The notes below the pieces were generated by a model, which had not been told where the DNA came from, searched no databases, and worked only from the letters and a program-made list of their open reading frames with translations. This document shows positions 41,155 through 49,643 of a DNA stretch of 64,000 bases, piece by piece. The stretch spans positions 124,001 to 188,000 of the forward strand of contig NZ_JAQEGR010000001.1 in assembly GCF_027667425.1 (NCBI RefSeq), read 5' to 3'. Position 1 is the stretch's first letter, and each line of letters starts with the position of its first letter. Both the position numbers and the translations under genes were made by a program. The stretch comes from Fusicatenibacter saccharivorans. Its GTDB lineage: Bacteria; Bacillota; Clostridia; Lachnospirales; Lachnospiraceae.

Positions 41155-42753
41155 ATGGGAATGGATGCAAAAACAGCAATCCTCGAACAGAAAACAGCAC
41201 TTGGCATTGAGTTCGGCTCAACCAGAATCAAAGCCGTCCTGATCGGCGCAGACAACGCCCCGATCGCATCCGGAGATCACGAGTGGGAAAACCGCTATGA
41301 CAACGGCGTGTGGACCTACACCCTCGAGGACATCTGGACGGGCCTGCAGGATGCCTATACCAAAATGGCAGCTGATGTCAAAGAAAAATACGACATTACC
41401 CTGACCCGCGTCGGAGCCATCGGCTTCAGTGCCATGATGCACGGCTATATGGCATTTGACAAAGCAGGAAACCTCCTCGTGCCGTTCCGCACCTGGAGAA
41501 ACAATATCACAGAAGAAGCAAGCGAGAAGCTGACCGATCTTTTCGGATTCCACATCCCGCAGAGATGGACTATCGCCCATCTGTATCAGGCAATCTTAAA
41601 CGGTGAGCCGCATGTGGCAGATATCGACTACGTGACAACCCTTGCCGGATACATTCAGTGGAAAATGACCGGCGAGCGTGTCGTTGGTGTCGGCGAGGCA
41701 TCTGGAATCTTTCCAATCGATTCTGAAACCAACACTTACTTTGCCGACATGATCGCCAAATTTGACGAGGCAGTCGCAGACAAAGCATATTCATGGAAAG
41801 CACTCGATGTTCTGCCGCACGTTCTGAACGCAGGTGACAATGCCGGTGTTCTGACAAAAGAAGGTGCCGCACTTCTCGACATGTCCGGAAATCTGGAAGC
41901 AGGCATTCCGCTCTGCCCGCCGGAGGGAGATGCCGGAACAGGTATGGCAGCAACAAACAGCGTCCGCGTCAGAACCGGAAACGTGTCTGCCGGAACTTCC
42001 GTTTTTGCTATGATCGTTCTGGAGAAGAACCTTTCCAAAGTATACCCGGAGATCGATATGGTAACAACCCCGTCCGGTCATCCGGTTGCCATGGTGCACT
42101 GCCAGAACTGTACTTCTGATCTGAATGCATGGGTCAATCTCTTCCGTGAATTTGCGCAGACCTTCGGCATGGAAATCAGCACGAATGATCTGTTCGGCAA
42201 GCTGTACAACAAAGCCCTGGAGGGCGACGCAGACTGCGGCGGACTCCTTGCCTACAACTACTTCTCCGGCGAGCACGTAACCGGATTCAACGAGGGCCGT
42301 CCTGTCTTCGCGCGTACTCCGGATGCGAAATTCAATCTGGCAAACTTTATGAGAGTCAACCTGTTTACTTCCCTTGGCGCCCTGAAAGTCGGCCTTGATA
42401 TCCTGATGAAAGAGGAGCATGTTCAGGTCGACCAGATTCTCGGCCACGGCGGTCTCTTCAAGACAAAAGGTGTCGGCCAGAAGATCCTCGCAGGTTCAAT
42501 CGACGCACCGGTTTCCGTCATGGAGACAGCAGGAGAGGGCGGAGCCTGGGGCATCGCACTGCTGGCTTCTTATATGATCAATAAAGAAGAGAATGAAACA
42601 CTCGAGGATTACCTCGATGCAAAAGTCTTCGCAGGAAATGCTGGAACCAAGATGGATCCGGACCCGGCAGACGTCGCTGGATTTGAAGTATTCACCGAGC
42701 GCTACAAAAAAGGCCTGCCGATTGAGCGTGCAGCAGTAGAGAGCTTAAAATGA
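41155..42753 (+). CDS. FGGY-family carbohydrate kinase, probable L-ribulokinase
   Basis: A 532-aa sugar kinase with the N-terminal phosphate-binding ALGIEFGSTRIKAVLIG and GFSAMMHGYMAFD, and the C-terminal ATP-binding region QILGHGGLFKTKGVGQ, followed by MET-AGEGGAWGIALLASY. It differs from classical AraB and is closer to the clostridial FGGY type found beside araR and araD. Position suggests phosphorylation of L-ribulose (pentose catabolism). GGGAGG precedes the ATG. It has 26 bp to araR and 34 bp to araD, so one operon is likely. araA and a transporter are not in the window. Confidence 0.85.
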   Translation: MGMDAKTAILEQKTALGIEFGSTRIKAVLIGADNAPIASGDHEWENRYDNGVWTYTLEDIWTGLQDAYTKMAADVKEKYDITLTRVGAIGFSAMMHGYMAFDKAGNLLVPFRTWRNNITEEASEKLTDLFGFHIPQRWTIAHLYQAILNGEPHVADIDYVTTLAGYIQWKMTGERVVGVGEASGIFPIDSETNTYFADMIAKFDEAVADKAYSWKALDVLPHVLNAGDNAGVLTKEGAALLDMSGNLEAGIPLCPPEGDAGTGMAATNSVRVRTGNVSAGTSVFAMIVLEKNLSKVYPEIDMVTTPSGHPVAMVHCQNCTSDLNAWVNLFREFAQTFGMEISTNDLFGKLYNKALEGDADCGGLLAYNYFSGEHVTGFNEGRPVFARTPDAKFNLANFMRVNLFTSLGALKVGLDILMKEEHVQVDQILGHGGLFKTKGVGQKILAGSIDAPVSVMETAGEGGAWGIALLASYMINKEENETLEDYLDAKVFAGNAGTKMDPDPADVAGFEVFTERYKKGLPIERAAVESLK

Positions 42754-42787
42754 ACCATCGTTTGGGAAAGACAGAAAGGACAACACA

Positions 42788-43483
42788 ATGTTAGAAGAAC
42801 TGAAAAAAAGAGTATACGAAGCCAACATGCTTCTTCCAAAATACGGACTGGTTACCTTTACCTGGGGAAATGTCAGCGAGATTGACCGGGAAAGCGGTCT
42901 GTTCGTCATCAAACCAAGCGGCGTGGATTACGACCTGCTGACACCGGACGATATGGTTGTCATGGATCTGAACGGAAACAAAGTAGAAGGACGCTACCGT
43001 CCGTCTTCTGACACCCCGACCCATCTGGAGCTGTACAAAGCATTTCCAGAGATCGGCGGCATTGTTCACACCCATTCCTCCTATGCGACAAGCTGGGCAC
43101 AGGCGGGAAGAAGCATTCCGTGCTACGGAACAACCCATGCAGACTACATCTACGGTGAAGTACCGTGCCTGCGCTGCCTGACAAAAGAAGAGATTGACGA
43201 GGCATACGAGGAAAACACCGGCCATCTGATCGTCAATGAGTTCAAACGGATGGGAAAAGATGTAAAAGCCGTTCCGGCCGTTCTTTGCAAGAACCACGGA
43301 CCGTTCACCTGGGGCAAAGATGCGCATGAGGCTGTTCACAATGCTGTTGTCCTCGAAGAGGTTGCCAAAATGGCATACCGTGCCGAGACCATCAACCCGA
43401 GAATCCAGCCGGCACCGCAGGAGCTGCAGGATAAACACTATTACCGTAAACATGGTGCAAATGCTTATTACGGACAGAACTAA
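42788..43483 (+). CDS. araD: L-ribulose-5-phosphate 4-epimerase
   Basis: A 231-aa class II aldolase/epimerase (typical AraD length), converting L-ribulose 5-phosphate to D-xylulose 5-phosphate. Motifs: FTWGNVSEIDRESGLFVIKPSGVDY (substrate phosphate loop), SSDTPTHLELY, the zinc His pair in VHTHSSYATSWAQ and the third His in CKNHGPFTWG. It is the last gene of the araR operon; a long hairpin terminator follows. Confidence 0.96.
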   Translation: MLEELKKRVYEANMLLPKYGLVTFTWGNVSEIDRESGLFVIKPSGVDYDLLTPDDMVVMDLNGNKVEGRYRPSSDTPTHLELYKAFPEIGGIVHTHSSYATSWAQAGRSIPCYGTTHADYIYGEVPCLRCLTKEEIDEAYEENTGHLIVNEFKRMGKDVKAVPAVLCKNHGPFTWGKDAHEAVHNAVVLEEVAKMAYRAETINPRIQPAPQELQDKHYYRKHGANAYYGQN

Positions 43484-43502
43484 AAAAGAGTAAGAAGATA
43501 AG

Positions 43503-43559
43503 AAAAGTGTCATCCACAAACTGCAGGGCACACAGCCCGCAGGTGGATGACACTTTTTT
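43503..43559 (+). terminator. Terminator after araD
   Basis: AAAAGTGTCATCCAC pairs with GTGGATGACACTTTT, enclosing a smaller CTGC..GCAG stem, then a T run. It also separates the convergent LacI-type gene. Confidence 0.92.
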
Positions 43560-43597
43560 GATAAAAACATTTTTATGATAGAAATCTGCTTTTAAAA

Positions 43598-44626
43598 TCA
43601 AGTGGTCGTCTGACGCCGGATCAGAAGCGGCGGAACGGTCTTGTGAACCGGCTCGGCAAGCGGCACCGGGTGGCGTTTTTTCCGTTCCTGCATCTGGGAG
43701 ACCAGAAGGGAAACAGCCTCGTCTGCAATCTGGTCAATCTGCTGGCCGACAGTGCTGATCGGATAGATAGCCTGCTCGGAAATCGGCGCACCGTCGAAGC
43801 CGATGAGTTCGTAATCGTCCGGCAGGGTATGGTATTTGCGGATCAGAAGATTTAAAAGAATATTGGCATGATCATCGTTGGAGAGGAAGATGCCCTTTTT
43901 CTGACCGGCATATTTTTGTTCGATGTTGTCAAAGATTTCCTGCAGCGGTGCTGCGGCTTCCTGATAGGAGAGTCCAAAATCCCGAATGATAACCTTGTGC
44001 GGTACACCGGCCTTTACACAGGCATCCTGGAAACCGGCGAGACGGCGGTAGGCAGGAACATTTTCTTTGGTCGGTGAGTTCAGATGAATCAGGACATCAC
44101 AGTGGTTATGAATCAGAAGCGAAGTCGCTTCGTACGCGCCGAGGTAGTTGTCTGTATTGACACTGCTGACGAACTGGTCTTCGCGCTCAATTGCAACGAC
44201 CGGGATCTGCAGATCGGAGAGTTCGCGGGAGGAGAGTGTATGGGAGAGGACGATGAGGCCCTCGATTTTGTACGACATCAGCTCCTGAATGTAGCGGTGC
44301 TCCGTCTCGTCGTGGCCGTTTCCGGCGAAGACGAGGAATTTATAGCCATATTTCTCATAAGAAGCAAGAATCTGATTCAGCATCTCGGAATAGTAGTTCA
44401 TGGAGAGACTCGGGATCAGGACGCCGACAAATTCGGTCTGTCCGTTCGCGAGAATTTTTGCCACTTTGTTTTCTTTATAGTTCAGTTTATCCAGTGCATC
44501 GGAAATGATCTGCTGATTTTCCGGTGTCAGGGAATCCGGGTTGTTGAAATACCGGGAAATGGTTGTTTTGGAAAAATGCGTATACTGTGCAATATCATTA
44601 AAGGTTACATTTTTTTTTCGTGCCAT
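43598..44626 (-). CDS. LacI-family repressor of the fructan/sucrose operon
   Basis: A 342-aa LacI-type regulator. The N-terminal HTH is VTFNDIAQYTHFSKTTISRY, then FNNPDSLTPENQQ, followed by the hinge helix. The sensor domain shows VGVLIPSLSMNYYSEMLNQI, GLIVLSHTL and ELIGFDGAPIS. The start is set at the MARKK codon (44626) because LacI proteins begin just before the HTH; the frame extends further to 44776 across the promoter. It is divergent from the transporter operon, and palindromes that fit LacI operators lie in between, so it probably represses that operon. Confidence 0.92.
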   Translation of the reverse strand: MARKKNVTFNDIAQYTHFSKTTISRYFNNPDSLTPENQQIISDALDKLNYKENKVAKILANGQTEFVGVLIPSLSMNYYSEMLNQILASYEKYGYKFLVFAGNGHDETEHRYIQELMSYKIEGLIVLSHTLSSRELSDLQIPVVAIEREDQFVSSVNTDNYLGAYEATSLLIHNHCDVLIHLNSPTKENVPAYRRLAGFQDACVKAGVPHKVIIRDFGLSYQEAAAPLQEIFDNIEQKYAGQKKGIFLSNDDHANILLNLLIRKYHTLPDDYELIGFDGAPISEQAIYPISTVGQQIDQIADEAVSLLVSQMQERKKRHPVPLAEPVHKTVPPLLIRRQTTT

Positions 44627-44705
44627 AAGTTCAAGTGTCCTTCCCTTCAAAAGTGTTGCGTGAATCATGTAAGCTTTCAGAAAAAAACAAATAATATATG
44701 AATAT

Positions 44706-44734
44706 AGTATAACATTTCTCGCCCGCCGGAACAA
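44706..44734 (-). promoter_or_regulatory. Promoter of the LacI-type gene
   Basis: Minus strand TTGTTC (44729-44734), a 17-bp spacer and TATACT (44706-44711). The half-palindrome at 44748-44761 lies just upstream. Confidence 0.65.
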
Positions 44735-44747
44735 GCGGGAATCGGTT

Positions 44748-44761
44748 AAGTAACCGGTTTT
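44748..44761. promoter_or_regulatory. Probable auxiliary LacI-type operator
   Basis: AAGTAACCGGTTTT matches the operator at 44863-44878 in 12 of 14 positions. It lies upstream of the regulator's own promoter, 115 bp from the main operators, compatible with DNA looping or autoregulation. Confidence 0.6.
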
Positions 44762-44822
44762 GTAAAAGTTCCACAAAAGCCAAAAACAAAATTATGGAAA
44801 ATCACGAAAAGTAAAGAAAATA

Positions 44823-44851
44823 TTGACGAAACCCACTGTCAATGCTATGAT
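44823..44851 (+). promoter_or_regulatory. Promoter of the fructan/sucrose operon
   Basis: TTGACG (44823-44828), a 17-bp spacer and TATGAT (44846-44851). Operators begin 11 bp downstream, overlapping the start of transcription. Confidence 0.78.
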
Positions 44852-44862
44852 AAAGACAACGA

Positions 44863-44889
44863 AAGTAACCGGTTACTTGACCGGTTACA
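44863..44889. promoter_or_regulatory. Tandem LacI-type operators
   Basis: AAGTAACCGGTTACTT (44863-44878) is a perfect 16-bp palindrome with the central CG typical of LacI-family operators. TGACCGGTTACA (44878-44889) is a second, imperfect copy directly after it. Both lie between promoter and ribosome binding site, where bound repressor would block transcription. Confidence 0.85.
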
Positions 44890-44938
44890 CAAAACGAAGG
44901 ACAGGACCAGCTGTCCAGAGATAACAGGAGGAATTGTG

Positions 44939-46312
44939 ATGAGAAAGAAATTTAGTGCCAGGGCGGCAGCTCTTGGAATGTCCGGCGTGCTTCTTACTTC
45001 TGCACTGACCGGATGCACCTTCGGCTTCGCAAGCGATCCGGATGACCCGAACGCAGTAAAAGAAGAAGTGCCGATCGACATGACCACTGATACCTTCCAG
45101 TACGATACGTCGCTTTCCGGAACGAGTATCGTCATCATGAACACAAAAGCAGAAATCCAGACAGCACTGGAAGAGATTGCAAAAGTGTTCGAGGAGAAAG
45201 CAGGCGTACATATTGAGATCATGCCGGTAACGGACGGCGATTCTCCTTATACCAAAGTAGTCAGCCTCTACAACTCCGGAAACCCGCCGACACTTTCCAT
45301 TCTGGATACGACCGATGTCATTGCACTGGCAGAAGAAAAAGCAGCCGACTTAAGCAATGAAGCATGGACCGGCGAGGCAGAAGAGTACCTGACCAAAATC
45401 AACGGAAAGGTTTACAGCTTCCCGCTCTGTATCGAGGGCCGCGGTATTATCTACAACAAGAGCGTGATTGAAGATACCTTAGGTACCGAGTTCGATCCAT
45501 CCGATATCAAAACCCAGGACGATTTCGCAGCACTTCTCCAGAGCCTGCGGGACAACGGAATGAAGAATCCGATCTCCATGGCAAAAGAAGACTGGTCCCT
45601 TGGAGCACACCAGCTGCAGTACATCTACGAGACATACAACGGAACCTCCGACGGTGCAGCAGAAGTCATCAACGAGCTGAAGGACGGAACCTTATATCTG
45701 CCGGACTACACCCGCATGAACGAGTTCCTGAATACCTTTGACCTGTTAAAAGAGTACAACGTAGCAAAGGGCGATCCACTCGGCGCAGATTACGATGAGA
45801 TGGCAATTGACCTGGCAGACGGAAAAACCGCTTTCTGGTTCAACGGAAACTGGGCATGGCCGAACCTTGAGGAGGCAGGAGCCGAGACGACCGACGAGTA
45901 CGGTTTCCTTCCATACTTCCTGAACAATGATCCGGACGACTTCGTCAACAGCAAAATCCAGGCATCCCCGTCCAAACAGATCATGCTGGATGATATCGTG
46001 GCTACCGACGAGCAGAAAGCAGCAGCAAAAGAGTTCCTGAACTGGCTGGTTTACAGTGAGATCGGACAGCAGATGGTTGTAAAGACCTGCAGCCTGATCC
46101 CTCCGTTTAAAAACAACCCGAACGAGCCAAGCGATCCGTTAAGCCGCGACATTTACGAAAAAGTACAGAACGGCGGAGCATTCAACGCATCTGCGATCGT
46201 GCCGAACGATCACTGGTCTGTCCTTGGTGCGGCAATGCAGAAATATCTGGCCGGAAGAAGTGACCGCGAGGAACTGATAGATTCCATCCAGGCATACTGG
46301 GATGAGCAGTAA
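44939..46312 (+). CDS. Sugar ABC transporter substrate-binding lipoprotein
   Basis: A 457-aa extracytoplasmic binding protein of the CUT1 family. The signal peptide MRKKFSARAAALGMSGVLLT runs into lipobox LTGC, so the mature protein is anchored by Cys (about residue 26). The family 1 solute-binding fold is seen in VFEEKAGVHIEIMPV, YSFPLCIEGRGIIYNKSV and AFWFNGNWAWPNL. The partner permeases and GH32 point to sucrose or fructo-oligosaccharides as ligand. AGGAGG lies 6 nt before ATG 44939. Confidence 0.92.
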   Translation: MRKKFSARAAALGMSGVLLTSALTGCTFGFASDPDDPNAVKEEVPIDMTTDTFQYDTSLSGTSIVIMNTKAEIQTALEEIAKVFEEKAGVHIEIMPVTDGDSPYTKVVSLYNSGNPPTLSILDTTDVIALAEEKAADLSNEAWTGEAEEYLTKINGKVYSFPLCIEGRGIIYNKSVIEDTLGTEFDPSDIKTQDDFAALLQSLRDNGMKNPISMAKEDWSLGAHQLQYIYETYNGTSDGAAEVINELKDGTLYLPDYTRMNEFLNTFDLLKEYNVAKGDPLGADYDEMAIDLADGKTAFWFNGNWAWPNLEEAGAETTDEYGFLPYFLNNDPDDFVNSKIQASPSKQIMLDDIVATDEQKAAAKEFLNWLVYSEIGQQMVVKTCSLIPPFKNNPNEPSDPLSRDIYEKVQNGGAFNASAIVPNDHWSVLGAAMQKYLAGRSDREELIDSIQAYWDEQ

Positions 46313-46339
46313 GCCGGAGGATATGAAGGAGGAACGAAA

Positions 46340-47212
46340 ATGAAATCAAGCAACAAGGGAAAAGATTTCTGTGTATTTGCGCTGCCGGGCCTGTTCTGCT
46401 TCCTGGCAGTCGTCATGGTACCGTTTATCTACGGTATTTACCTGACCTTAACCGACTGGAACGGTGTTTCCAGCGTGAAAAACTTTGTAGGACTTTCCAA
46501 CTTCGCAGCCGTTATGCGCGACGCGCAGTTCTGGAAATCCCTGCTGTTAACCTTTAAATATGTCATTGCGGTTGTTGTTCTCGTCAATGTGATCGCCTTT
46601 TTACTGGCTTATATCCTGACCCGCGGCATCAAAGGTCAGAACTTCTTCCGCGCCGGATTTTTCACCCCGAACCTGATCGGCGGTATCGTACTTGGATACA
46701 TCTGGCAGTTCGTATTCTCCCGTGTTTTCGTCAGCATCGGTGAGACCACAGGATGGAGCCTGTTTGAAATTTCCTGGCTTTCTACCCCGAACAAAGCATT
46801 TGCAGCGCTGGTGCTCGTTTCAGTATGGCAGCTGGCAGGCTATATGATCCTGATCTACGTCGCCGGCTTTATGGGACTTTCCGAGGACGTGCTCGAGGCG
46901 GCAAGCATCGACGGTGCATCCGGCTGGGTAAAAATGAAAAACATTATCCTTCCGCTGATGATGTCCTCCGTTACTATCTGCCTCTTCCTGACCCTGTCCC
47001 GTGCGTTCATGGTATACGATGTCAACCTGTCCTTAACCGGCGGTGCTCCGTACGGAACCACCGAGATGGCAGCCATGCACGTATATGAGAAAGCATTCAC
47101 ATCGAGACAGTTCGGTGTCGGCCAGGCAGAAGCCTTTATCCTGTTTATCATTGTAGCCTGCATCAGTGGTATTCAGGTATACACCACCAAGAAGAGGGAG
47201 GTTGAAGCATAA
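46340..47212 (+). CDS. Sugar ABC transporter permease, MsmF type
   Basis: A 290-aa CUT1 permease with six predicted membrane helices. The EAA loop, which contacts the ATPase, reads EDVLEAASIDGASGWVKMKNIILP. It forms the heterodimeric membrane channel with the following permease; its TAA overlaps that start by one base (TAATG). No ATPase gene is in this operon, so a shared MsmK-like subunit encoded elsewhere is presumed. Confidence 0.93.
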   Translation: MKSSNKGKDFCVFALPGLFCFLAVVMVPFIYGIYLTLTDWNGVSSVKNFVGLSNFAAVMRDAQFWKSLLLTFKYVIAVVVLVNVIAFLLAYILTRGIKGQNFFRAGFFTPNLIGGIVLGYIWQFVFSRVFVSIGETTGWSLFEISWLSTPNKAFAALVLVSVWQLAGYMILIYVAGFMGLSEDVLEAASIDGASGWVKMKNIILPLMMSSVTICLFLTLSRAFMVYDVNLSLTGGAPYGTTEMAAMHVYEKAFTSRQFGVGQAEAFILFIIVACISGIQVYTTKKREVEA

Positions 47213-48072
47213 TGAATCAGAAGAAAATTGGCGGAACAAAGAAAAAAGTAACTGACGCGCTGGCTATGCTCCTTATGATCATCGTTTTCTGTGCGTTCAT
47301 GTTCCCGTTTGTCATGGTTATCATCAACTCCTTAAAACAGAAACGTGATATCATCAAGAGCCCGTTCTCCTGGCTGTTTACGATCAAAGGTCTTTCGTTT
47401 GACAACTTTGTAAAAGCATTCAATCAGATGAACTTCCTGAATGCCTTCAAGAACTCTCTGGTTGTAACCGTAACAGCAACCGTACTGGTTACGGTACTCG
47501 CAGCCATGCTGGCTTACTACATCGTGCGTAATGTCAACGTATTTTCCAATATCATCTTTGCACTGATGGTTGCATCCATGATCATTCCGTTCCAGGCAAT
47601 CATGATCCCGCTTGTCAGTGTATACGGCGGAACCTTAAACATTCTGAACCACAGACTGACCCTGATCTTCATGCACACCGGATTTTCCATGGCGATGTCC
47701 GTGTTCATGTTCCACGGATTCATCCGCGGAAGTATCCCGCTGGCGCTGGAGGAGGCCGCTTACATCGACGGCTGTACCCACACCCAGACCTTCTTCCGCA
47801 TCGTGTTCCCGCTGTTAAAGCCGATCATTTCCACCATGGTAATCATGAATGCGATGGCATTCTGGAATGACTTCCTGCTGCCGTCCCTGGTGCTGACCGA
47901 CAAAAAGCTGCTGACTCTGCCGCTTTCCACCTACAGCTTCTACGGAACTTACTCCGCAGATTACGGAACCATCATGGCAGGTCTTCTGCTCTGCGTCATC
48001 CCGATCCTGATTCTGTACGTGGCACTGCAGAAACAGATCATCAACGGTGTCGTAGCCGGAGCAGTTAAATAA
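47212..48072 (+). CDS. Sugar ABC transporter permease, MsmG type
   Basis: A 286-aa CUT1 permease of the MalG-like class with six predicted helices. The EAA loop is ALEEAAYIDGCTHTQTFFRIVFP. It ends with the usual LQKQIINGVVAGAVK. It is translationally coupled to the upstream permease, and 117 bp separate it from the GH32 gene. Confidence 0.94.
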   Translation: MNQKKIGGTKKKVTDALAMLLMIIVFCAFMFPFVMVIINSLKQKRDIIKSPFSWLFTIKGLSFDNFVKAFNQMNFLNAFKNSLVVTVTATVLVTVLAAMLAYYIVRNVNVFSNIIFALMVASMIIPFQAIMIPLVSVYGGTLNILNHRLTLIFMHTGFSMAMSVFMFHGFIRGSIPLALEEAAYIDGCTHTQTFFRIVFPLLKPIISTMVIMNAMAFWNDFLLPSLVLTDKKLLTLPLSTYSFYGTYSADYGTIMAGLLLCVIPILILYVALQKQIINGVVAGAVK

Positions 48073-48189
48073 GTAAATCATAGAAATCAAGAACAAGCCG
48101 GGCAAAGGAGGGCGGAATTAAAAATGCTTTCTTTTTCCGGCTTTTCTTATCAGAGACAACAAGAAAGAGACAGAAAGGAAATCAAACAC

Positions 48190-49509
48190 ATGAAAAACAG
48201 ATTACACGTAAAAGCGCCGGGCAACTGGGTGAATGACCCGAACGGCATGATTTATTATAAGGGACAGTATCATCTTTTTTATCAGCATTTTCCGTACGCG
48301 CCGCGCTGGGGCACCATGCACTGGGGCCATGCGGTGAGTCCGGATCTGATTCACTGGGAGCATGTCGGCGTTGCCCTGTTCCCGAGTCTTTCCGAGGACC
48401 AGAACGGCTGCTTTTCCGGAAGCGCAGTAGAAGAGAACGGCGTGATGCATCTCTTTTACACGGGTGTTCACTATAATCAGGTAAATCCGAAGGATATTCA
48501 TCAGTGCCTTGATCAGGATTTTACCTCGGCGCAGCTTCACCTTACTTCGAAGGACGGTATGCATTTTGATGTCTTCGGGGATAAGGAGGTTGTTATCCCG
48601 GCACTCACCGATCCGGAAATCGGCGACAATACGCACACGCGTGACCCGAAAGTCTGGAAGGGAAGCGACGCATGGTATATGGTGCTTGGAAGCACGACGA
48701 AGGATCACAAGGGCGAGGCATTATTCTATAAGAGTGAGGATCTTTCCCACTGGCATCTGGCCGGACAGGCGACGACGAAACAGAAGCTCGGCTGGATGTG
48801 GGAGTGCCCGGATCTCTTTAACGTAAACGGACGCAGCGTCTTTGTATTCTCCCCGATGGAACTGATCGAGGACCCCGACGGCTATGCGGATCGGGCGATC
48901 TGTATGCTGCCTGAGTTTGATGAAAAAACCTGCACAATGAAATTTCCGGAGAACTGGCAGCTTCTGGACTGCGGCGGTGACCTCTATGCACCGCAGACCA
49001 TGACGGATGCGGACGGAAACCGGATTTCCATCGCATGGCTTCGGATGCCGGAACCGGTAGATGGTATATGGCAAGGCATGTTCTGCCTGCCGCGTGTGGT
49101 GGATGTACAGAACGATCATATTTACTTCCGTGTTCTGCCTGCGATCCGCGACGGATTCTGCAAAAAGACGGATTCCCTCGTTTCGGCATGCGGAGAGTGT
49201 GCCATGATCCGCGCCGAATTAAAAGAGGGTGAGAGCCTGGAAATCGGCGGCTATAAGATCTGGCGGCAGAGCGGAAAAGTCTGCGCAGACCGCACGGATG
49301 TCTATCCATCCGGTGCAAAAGGATGGCTTCATGCCGAGACGCCGCAGTTAAAAGAGGGCGATCTTCTTGAGATTTTCGTGGATCCGAATATGATCGAAAT
49401 TTATGCAAACAACGGCGAGTACGTATTAAGCCAGGCGGTTTACGGGCTTGGAGAGACATTCTCCTATAAAATGGAGAAAAAACCGGAAATTTATCTGTGG
49501 AATGAATGA
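48190..49509 (+). CDS. GH32 beta-fructosidase (sucrose or fructan hydrolase)
   Basis: A 439-aa glycoside hydrolase family 32 enzyme. The nucleophile motif is NWVNDPNGMIYY, the transition-state motif is TRDPKVWK (RDP), and the acid/base motif is WECPDLF; all three catalytic carboxylates are present. A five-bladed propeller is followed by a short C-terminal beta-sandwich (about 340-439). There is no signal peptide, so it acts on imported sucrose or short fructans. ATG 48190 follows AAAGGAAATC; an earlier in-frame ATG at 48124 lacks family similarity. It is the last gene of the LacI-controlled operon. Confidence 0.93.
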   Translation: MKNRLHVKAPGNWVNDPNGMIYYKGQYHLFYQHFPYAPRWGTMHWGHAVSPDLIHWEHVGVALFPSLSEDQNGCFSGSAVEENGVMHLFYTGVHYNQVNPKDIHQCLDQDFTSAQLHLTSKDGMHFDVFGDKEVVIPALTDPEIGDNTHTRDPKVWKGSDAWYMVLGSTTKDHKGEALFYKSEDLSHWHLAGQATTKQKLGWMWECPDLFNVNGRSVFVFSPMELIEDPDGYADRAICMLPEFDEKTCTMKFPENWQLLDCGGDLYAPQTMTDADGNRISIAWLRMPEPVDGIWQGMFCLPRVVDVQNDHIYFRVLPAIRDGFCKKTDSLVSACGECAMIRAELKEGESLEIGGYKIWRQSGKVCADRTDVYPSGAKGWLHAETPQLKEGDLLEIFVDPNMIEIYANNGEYVLSQAVYGLGETFSYKMEKKPEIYLWNE

Positions 49510-49526
49510 ATCAGCCCAAAAAGTTC

Positions 49527-49555
49527 TTGACGCATACGGGATTTTGTTCTAATCT
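49527..49555 (+). promoter_or_regulatory. Promoter of lysC
   Basis: TTGACG (49527-49532), a 17-bp spacer and TAATCT (49550-49555). The leader of about 80 nt is too short for a lysine riboswitch and shows none. Confidence 0.65.
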
Positions 49556-49643
49556 AGTACGTAACAGCTTTCTAACGTTAAAGTGACGGGCTGAAAAACG
49601 AGATTTCGAAAGATATCCGAAAAGAACGCAAGGAGAGATTATT

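Noticed and set aside
49556..49643. Lysine riboswitch before lysC
   Set aside because: The leader is under 90 nt and lacks the expected multi-helix junction; lysine riboswitches need about 170 nt or more.
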